Positions 59,152-64,000 of a DNA stretch of 64,000 nucleotides are shown here, one piece after another; the stretch's first letter is position 1, and every line of letters begins with the position of its first letter. A model generated the notes under the pieces. It did no database searches, was not told where the DNA came from, and worked only from the letters and a program-made list of their open reading frames with translations. The stretch is from Ferriphaselus sp. R-1 (lineage in GTDB: Bacteria > Pseudomonadota > Gammaproteobacteria > Burkholderiales > Gallionellaceae), in contig NZ_JQKP01000002.1 of NCBI RefSeq assembly GCF_000746095.1, forward strand, positions 310,001 to 374,000, read 5' to 3'. Position numbers and translations under genes: made by a program.

Positions 59152-60632
59152 GTGCGGGCCCTCCAGACGGAAAGTGCCGCTTCGGCCTGCGCCACATCGC
59201 TGAACGGATGCTTGATCCCGCCGATCTCCTGGTACGGCTCGTGTCCCTTGCCAGCCAGCAACACGGTGTCGCGTGCGCCCGCCCGGGCGATGGCGTGGGC
59301 GATAGCCTCGGCCCGGTCTTCGATGACCTGGGCGCGTTCCATGCCGGATACGATGTCGGCGATGATGGCTTGCGGCGCTTCGCTGCGCGGGTTGTCGCTG
59401 GTGACGATGACCTGCTGGGCCAGCTTCTCGGCGACCTTGCCCATCATCGGGCGCTTACCGCTGTCGCGGTCGCCGCCGCAGCCGAACACGCAGATCAATT
59501 GACCGCGCTGCGCTTCGGCCAGTTCGCGCAACGCAGTCAGCACCTTGTCCAGCGCATCCGGCGTATGGGCGTAGTCCACCACCACCGTCGGGCGGTCATC
59601 TCCGCCCAGCCGTTGCATGCGTCCGGGGACTGCCTGGACTTGCTCCAGCGCAGCCACCGCCTGTGCCAGCGGCACGTCGCTGACCAGCAGTACGGCCAGC
59701 GAACCCAGCAGGTTGGCGGCGTTGAAGCGACCGACCAGCGGGCTGCTCAAGCGCGCGCCACCCCAGCTCGAATGCACGTTCAGTTGCAGGCCCGTACCGG
59801 CCATCCGGAGCTCGCCGCCGTACACCATGCGGATGCCGAGATGCTCGGCGCGCTGGAGTGCGGCATCGCTCAAGCCGTAGCCGATCACTTCGACATCGCT
59901 GTCGCGCAGTTGCTCGGCGAACTCCATGCCGTGCGCATCGTCCAGATTCAGCACGGCGTATCTGAGCCCGTGGGTGTCGAACAGCTTGCGCTTGGCGGCG
60001 GCGTAGTGCGTCATGTCGCCGTGGAAATCGAGATGGTCGCGGCTCAGATTGGTGAACAGCGCCACGTCGAAACGCACGGCCTGAACACGGCCCTGCTCCA
60101 GCGCGTGGGAGGAGACTTCCATCGCCACGGCAGCGGCACCTTGCTTCAGGAACTCGGCCAGCAGGCCGTGGAGGCGGATGGCATCCGGCGTGGTGTTGGC
60201 TGTCGGCAGCAACGCGCCGGGGAAGCCGTTGCCCAGCGTGCCGATCAAGCCGCATCTCCGGCCCTGGGCCGCCAACGCGGTGGCCAGCCAGGTGCTGCAC
60301 GAAGTCTTGCCGTTGGTGCCGGTCACGCCGATCATCCACAGCTTGTCGGACGGGTGCCGGTACACGGCATCGGCCAGCTCGCCTGCGTGTTCGCGCAGTC
60401 CGGCGACGGGCAGGTTGGGGCAATGCCATGCGGCATCCCAGACATAACCGTGCGATTCCCAGATCACCGCGTTGGCACCGTTGGCGATGGCTTGCGGGAT
60501 GAAGCGACGGCCATCGGCAGCGGCGCCGGGGTAGGCGACGAAGGTGTCGCCCGGCTGCACGGCGCGGCTGTCGGTGGTCAGGCGCGAGACCGGAGCGCCC
60601 AGCGTGTGCAGGAGGTCGGGAGTGAAGCTCAT
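59148..60632 (-). CDS. murE: UDP-MurNAc-L-Ala-D-Glu--meso-diaminopimelate ligase
   Basis: Adds the third stem-peptide residue. The 494-aa protein has the P-loop VTGTNGKTSCSTW (GTNGKT 105-110), FTNLSRDHLDFHGDM and VDYAHTPDALDKVL. The DNPR motif at 413-416 selects meso-diaminopimelate over lysine, so the wall is of the Gram-negative meso-DAP type. It overlaps ftsI and murF by 4 nt each. Confidence 0.97.
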   Translation of the reverse strand: MSFTPDLLHTLGAPVSRLTTDSRAVQPGDTFVAYPGAAADGRRFIPQAIANGANAVIWESHGYVWDAAWHCPNLPVAGLREHAGELADAVYRHPSDKLWMIGVTGTNGKTSCSTWLATALAAQGRRCGLIGTLGNGFPGALLPTANTTPDAIRLHGLLAEFLKQGAAAVAMEVSSHALEQGRVQAVRFDVALFTNLSRDHLDFHGDMTHYAAAKRKLFDTHGLRYAVLNLDDAHGMEFAEQLRDSDVEVIGYGLSDAALQRAEHLGIRMVYGGELRMAGTGLQLNVHSSWGGARLSSPLVGRFNAANLLGSLAVLLVSDVPLAQAVAALEQVQAVPGRMQRLGGDDRPTVVVDYAHTPDALDKVLTALRELAEAQRGQLICVFGCGGDRDSGKRPMMGKVAEKLAQQVIVTSDNPRSEAPQAIIADIVSGMERAQVIEDRAEAIAHAIARAGARDTVLLAGKGHEPYQEIGGIKHPFSDVAQAEAALSVWRART

Positions 60633-62368
60633 ACTTCCTCTCCGATGACTTCGCCTGCGGGCGGCATCAACACGTTGCCCAGCGGCGCATCGTTGGGGAT
60701 GTTCATCATGCGCAGGGCGCTGCCCATCACGTTGCTGAACACCGGCGCGGCGACCTGACCGCCGTAATACTGCGCCCCGGCGGGCTCGTCCACCATCACG
60801 GCGACGATCAAGCGGGGGTTGGAGGCGGGTGCCATGCCGACAAAGGACGCGATGTATTTGTTGACGTAGTGTCCGCCGTCCAGCTTGTGCGCGGTGCCGG
60901 TCTTGCCCGCCACGCGGTAGCCGTTGATCTGGGCTTGCGGCGCGGTGCCGCCGGGCTGTACCACCAGTTCCAGCATGGCGCGCACTTCACGCGCGGTCCG
61001 TTCCGAGAACACTTTCTTGCCGACCATGGGCACGTCGCGCCGGGTCAGTGTGACCGGCTGTAACTCCCCGTCGTTGGCGAACACGGTGTAGGCGCGCGCC
61101 AGTTGCAGCAGATTGACCGAGATGCCGTTGCCGTAGGACATGGTGGCCTGATCGATGGGCACCCAGCGCTTGAAATCGCGCAGGCGGCCATAGGCTTCGC
61201 CGGGGAAGTTGCTGCCCGTCAGCGCGCCGAAACCGGCCTCGCTCAGGTTGTGCCAGAACACCTCCGGCGGCAACGAAAGCGCCAGCTTGGTCGCGCCTAC
61301 GTTGCTGGATTTCTGGATGATCTCGGACACCGTCATGGACGAGGCGGAGTGCGTGTCGCGGATCTTGTGTCCGCCTACGACATAAGCGCCGTTCTCGGTA
61401 TTGATCAGAGTGTCCGGGCGTACCTTGCCCGCTTCCAGCGCGGCAGCAGCGGTGAACGGCTTCATGGTGGAGCCCGGCTCGAACAGGTCGGTCACGGCAT
61501 GGTTGCGCATGGTCTGCATGGCTGGCCGTTCGCGGTTGTTCGGGTTGTAGCTGGGCCAGTTCGCCAGCGCCAGCACTTCGCCGTTCTTGGCATCGAGCAC
61601 CACGATGGAGCCGGCCTTGGCGTGGTGGCTCTCGACCGCTAGCCTGATCTCGCGGAAGGCGAGATATTGCAGTTTGCTGTCCAGACTCAGTGCGACATCG
61701 GTGCCCGGTTTGGGCGGACGCACGTTGGCCACATCCTCGACCACATGGCCGCGCGCATCCTTGATGATGCGCTCACTGCCCGCCATGCCGGCGAGCTGGT
61801 CTTGCAGCAGTAGTTCCAGCCCTTCCTGGCCGTTGTCATCCACGCCGGTGAAGCCCAGCAGGTGCGCCGTGACTTCGGCTCCGGGGTAGAAACGGCGATA
61901 TTCGCGGTGCAGGGCGACACCGGGTATCTTCAGTCGGACCGCCTTTTCGGCTTCGTCCGGTGGAAGCTGGCGCTTGAGGTAGACGAAACCCTTGTCGCGG
62001 TTGGCCAGCTTGCTGGCCAGTTCGTCCTTGCCGAGATGCAACACCTTCGCCAGTTTGTCCAGTTGCTGTGCCGTGGCCTCGACATCTTCCGGGTTCGCCC
62101 AGATGGATTCGACCGGCGTGCTGACGGCCAGCGGCTCGCCGAAACGGTCGGTGATCATGCCGCGATGGGCCGAGATCTCGATGTCGCGGCTGTAACGGGC
62201 GTTGCCCTTGCTTTGCAGGAAGGTGTCGTGGAAACCTTGCAGGTAGGCGGAGCGGACCACCAGGCCGCCCATGCCCGCGAGCAGCAGCAGGAACAGTAGT
62301 CGCGCGCGCCACGGCGGCAGCTTCATCGGCTCCGGTGGGCGGCGGCGCAGGGTGCCGGCGTAGCTCAT
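60629..62368 (-). CDS. ftsI: Septal transpeptidase FtsI (PBP3)
   Basis: Class B penicillin-binding protein that crosslinks septal wall. From the ATG at 62368 (overlapping the ftsL stop) it is 579 aa; a longer frame upstream is inside ftsL. It has a short cytosolic start, one membrane segment (LLFLLLLAGMGGLVV, 24-38), and a periplasmic dimerisation domain. The transpeptidase motifs are S300-TMK, SSN (354-356) and KTGT (489-492), all intact. Confidence 0.97.
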   Translation of the reverse strand: MSYAGTLRRRPPEPMKLPPWRARLLFLLLLAGMGGLVVRSAYLQGFHDTFLQSKGNARYSRDIEISAHRGMITDRFGEPLAVSTPVESIWANPEDVEATAQQLDKLAKVLHLGKDELASKLANRDKGFVYLKRQLPPDEAEKAVRLKIPGVALHREYRRFYPGAEVTAHLLGFTGVDDNGQEGLELLLQDQLAGMAGSERIIKDARGHVVEDVANVRPPKPGTDVALSLDSKLQYLAFREIRLAVESHHAKAGSIVVLDAKNGEVLALANWPSYNPNNRERPAMQTMRNHAVTDLFEPGSTMKPFTAAAALEAGKVRPDTLINTENGAYVVGGHKIRDTHSASSMTVSEIIQKSSNVGATKLALSLPPEVFWHNLSEAGFGALTGSNFPGEAYGRLRDFKRWVPIDQATMSYGNGISVNLLQLARAYTVFANDGELQPVTLTRRDVPMVGKKVFSERTAREVRAMLELVVQPGGTAPQAQINGYRVAGKTGTAHKLDGGHYVNKYIASFVGMAPASNPRLIVAVMVDEPAGAQYYGGQVAAPVFSNVMGSALRMMNIPNDAPLGNVLMPPAGEVIGEEV

Positions 62369-62655
62369 GGCTGCGCCTCCTGCAACATGGCCCGGCTGAC
62401 GTGCACGTACTGGATCTGTTTTGGGTTGGGTAGCTGCATCTGCAGCTGGTTGGTGACGATGTTCTCGACACGTGCGGGCATCGACCAGGTGCTGTGTTCG
62501 AGGCGGAGTTGGCCCCACTCGACTTCCATCTGCTGGGCGCTGTCCTTCTCGTGCTGGATGGCCACGGTGAGCTTGCGGGCATGATGTTGTGCCGTGATCG
62601 TGCCCAGGGCGCAGACGATGGCAACGATCAGCAGCAGCAAATCGAGGCGATTCAT
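62365..62655 (-). CDS. ftsL: Cell division protein FtsL
   Basis: Bitopic divisome protein, 96 aa. The membrane segment is [18 protein letters not shown] (about 4-21). A periplasmic coiled coil follows, with leucine-zipper-like spacing ([20 protein letters not shown]). Sequence conservation in FtsL is low, so size, topology and position between rsmH and ftsI carry the call. It partners FtsB and FtsQ in the family. Overlaps both neighbours by 4 nt. Confidence 0.93.
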   Translation of the reverse strand: MNRLDLLLLIVAIVCALGTITAQHHARKLTVAIQHEKDSAQQMEVEWGQLRLEHSTWSMPARVENIVTNQLQMQLPNPKQIQYVHVSRAMLQEAQP

Positions 62656-63590
62656 GCCGCCTCCCGTATTCTTGCGGCTACCCGCATGATGGCGCTGCGC
62701 GCGCGCGCGTTGACTGCCAGTTCGGCTTCCGAGGCGCGGACCGGCTTGCCGATGAGCTGTAGCTTACCCTGCGGGATCTCACTGGCGCGGATGGGCACAT
62801 GGCGGGGGAGTTTGTCGCCCTCGGCCATGTCGCGCAAGAAGCGCTTGACCATACGGTCTTCCAGCGAATGAAAACTGATGACCACCAGTCGCCCCCCGTC
62901 CCTCAGATGCTCCACGCATTGCGGCAAGACCCGCGATAGCTCGTCGAGCTCACCGTTGAGATGAATCCGTATAGCCTGAAAGGTGCGCGTCGCCGGATTC
63001 TGGCCGGGTTCGCGGGTGCGCACGGCCTGAGCAACGACCTCGCTGAGTTGGCGCGTGGTTGCGATAGGCTGCTTTTGGCGCGCAGCAACAATCGCCCTTG
63101 CAATCTGTGCAGCAAACCGTTCTTCGCCATATTCCCTGATGACCTCTTTGATTGATCCTTCTTCAGCAACGGCCAACCACTCTGCGGCAGTCAGGCCCCG
63201 GCTGGTGTCCATGCGCATGTCCAGCGGTGCGTCGAAGCGGAAGCTGAACCCGCGTTGTGCATCGTCGAGTTGCGGTGAAGAGACACCCAAATCGAGCAGC
63301 ACGCCGTCCACTCGCGGCACTTGCAATGCCTGCAACACCTCGCCGAGGTCGGCAAAGGCGCTGTGAGCGATCTGGAAGCGCACATCGGTGATCTGGCGGG
63401 CGGCAGCGATCGCCAGTGGATCCTTGTCCAGCGCGATCAATCGCCCATGCGGGCCGAGCCGTTGCAGAATCAGTCGGCTGTGGCCGCCGCGACCGAACGT
63501 GCCATCTACATAGATGCCGTCCGGCTTGATCTCTAACGCTTCGACTGCTTCCTGCAACAACACCGTGGCGTGGGACAAACCCTCGCTCAC
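62652..63590 (-). CDS. rsmH: 16S rRNA (cytosine-1402-N4)-methyltransferase
   Basis: Methylates N4 of C1402 in the ribosomal decoding centre (older name mraW). The 312-aa protein begins [13 protein letters not shown], with [16 protein letters not shown] as the SAM site. Other signatures are [20 protein letters not shown], the inserted helical domain, and [17 protein letters not shown]. It overlaps ftsL and mraZ by 4 nt each, so the front of the dcw cluster is tightly coupled. Confidence 0.97.
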   Translation of the reverse strand: MSEGLSHATVLLQEAVEALEIKPDGIYVDGTFGRGGHSRLILQRLGPHGRLIALDKDPLAIAAARQITDVRFQIAHSAFADLGEVLQALQVPRVDGVLLDLGVSSPQLDDAQRGFSFRFDAPLDMRMDTSRGLTAAEWLAVAEEGSIKEVIREYGEERFAAQIARAIVAARQKQPIATTRQLSEVVAQAVRTREPGQNPATRTFQAIRIHLNGELDELSRVLPQCVEHLRDGGRLVVISFHSLEDRMVKRFLRDMAEGDKLPRHVPIRASEIPQGKLQLIGKPVRASEAELAVNARARSAIMRVAARIREAA

Positions 63591-64000
63591 AGTGTGAAGC
63601 CCTCCATGCCGGGCGGTAGCGAGCCATCGCCAAAGTCGATGACCTCCTCACTCAGCTTGCCCCAGCGTTGTTGATCCCACAGTTCGAATTTGTTGCCCTG
63701 ACCGACCAGCACCACTTGTTTGTCCAGCTTGGCGTAGTCGCGCAGGGTGGAAGACACCAGCACACGTCCAACGGCATCCATCTCGATGGTCTCGGCGTGA
63801 CCGAGCAAGCGGCGTTGCAACTGACGGACTTGCGGATTGAGCGCGGGCATTTTTTGCAACTTTTCGCTGATCGGGGCCCACTCCGGCTCGGGATAGATCA
63901 GCAGGCAGGCATCCTGATGATCGGCGGTCAACACCAACTTGCCTGCGCATTGCGCAAGCAGGACATCGCGGTGCTTGGCCGGTATCGCCAGCCTGCCCTT
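63587..64000 (-). CDS. mraZ: Transcriptional regulator MraZ (5' end beyond window)
   Basis: First gene of the dcw operon. An AbrB-like DNA-binding protein that in E. coli represses the operon by binding repeats in its promoter. 137 codons plus the stop are present. The visible part begins within the first domain ([20 protein letters not shown]) and includes the second half-site, [23 protein letters not shown]. An internal ATG at 63937 is not the start, because family sequence continues upstream to the window edge. About 10-14 N-terminal residues and the promoter are missing. Confidence 0.93.
   Translation of the reverse strand, partial: KGRLAIPAKHRDVLLAQCAGKLVLTADHQDACLLIYPEPEWAPISEKLQKMPALNPQVRQLQRRLLGHAETIEMDAVGRVLVSSTLRDYAKLDKQVVLVGQGNKFELWDQQRWGKLSEEVIDFGDGSLPPGMEGFTL

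Noticed and set aside
57772-60758. Two long plus-strand frames (576 and 585 codons) opposite murF and murE
   Set aside because: Low-complexity His/Arg/Ala composition and no ribosome site; the minus strand encodes complete Mur ligases.

Overview
The window is bacterial core chromosome with a GC-rich composition. Gene content and order point to a betaproteobacterium of the Nitrosomonadales, most likely Gallionellaceae or a close relative. This rests on gene order from memory, not on a search: hemCDXY divergent from ppc, an S-adenosylhomocysteine (SAH) riboswitch in front of ahcY-holin-metF, argJ and dciA beside secA, and a complete dcw cluster. There is no prophage, insertion sequence, CRISPR array, rRNA or plasmid module. 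No stretch longer than 300 bases lacks a gene; the longest gaps are 11661-11914 and 16028-16261.

Layout. 1-7076 (+): central carbon cluster tkt-gap-pgk-pyk-fba, with strong hairpins after tkt and gap and a bidirectional terminator after fba. 7088-10438 (-): ubiD, a 7-bp tandem repeat array, and two tandem lipid A-type acyltransferases. 10497-16552 (+): methyl cycle metK, then riboswitch-ahcY-holin-like-metF, then trhP and a small gene behind a possible sigma-54 promoter. 16563-19012 (-): DUF971, ubiE, a cold-shock/transmembrane/Excalibur protein, yjdM and a small cysteine protein. 19106-25786 (+): mfd, a DUF445 gene, hemW and a secreted histidine phosphatase. 25790-30142: trmB, an MHYT-PAS-GGDEF-EAL protein, thiSG and tRNA-Gly(CCC). 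30151-34136 (-): hemCDXY. 34239-38978 (+): ppc and a 615-aa secreted coiled-coil protein. 39012-45444: TauE/SafE, EVE, argJ, a lone cNMP-type domain and secA (all -), divergent dciA, and a 66-aa membrane protein. 45461-64000 (-): lpxC, ftsZ, ftsA, ftsQ, ddl, murB, murC, murG, ftsW, murD, mraY, murF, murE, ftsI, ftsL, rsmH and mraZ (cut by the window end).

How the genes fit together. Glycolytic and pentose enzymes supply triose phosphates and PEP; ppc refills oxaloacetate. metK, ahcY and metF run the activated-methyl cycle, with SAH sensed by RNA. hemCD make the tetrapyrrole precursor. The dcw cluster builds and divides the cell wall.

The most interesting signals are not new enzymes. First, a family of two-hairpin palindromic elements lies in-frame inside three core genes (trhP, mfd, murC) and once between genes. 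Second, at the ftsW/murG junction the last ten FtsW codons are duplicated with synonymous differences around a hairpin-rich insert. Third, there are a few uncharacterised proteins (615-aa coiled-coil, cold-shock/Excalibur, 96-aa, 65-aa Cys4). I did not find a convincing undescribed multi-gene system.
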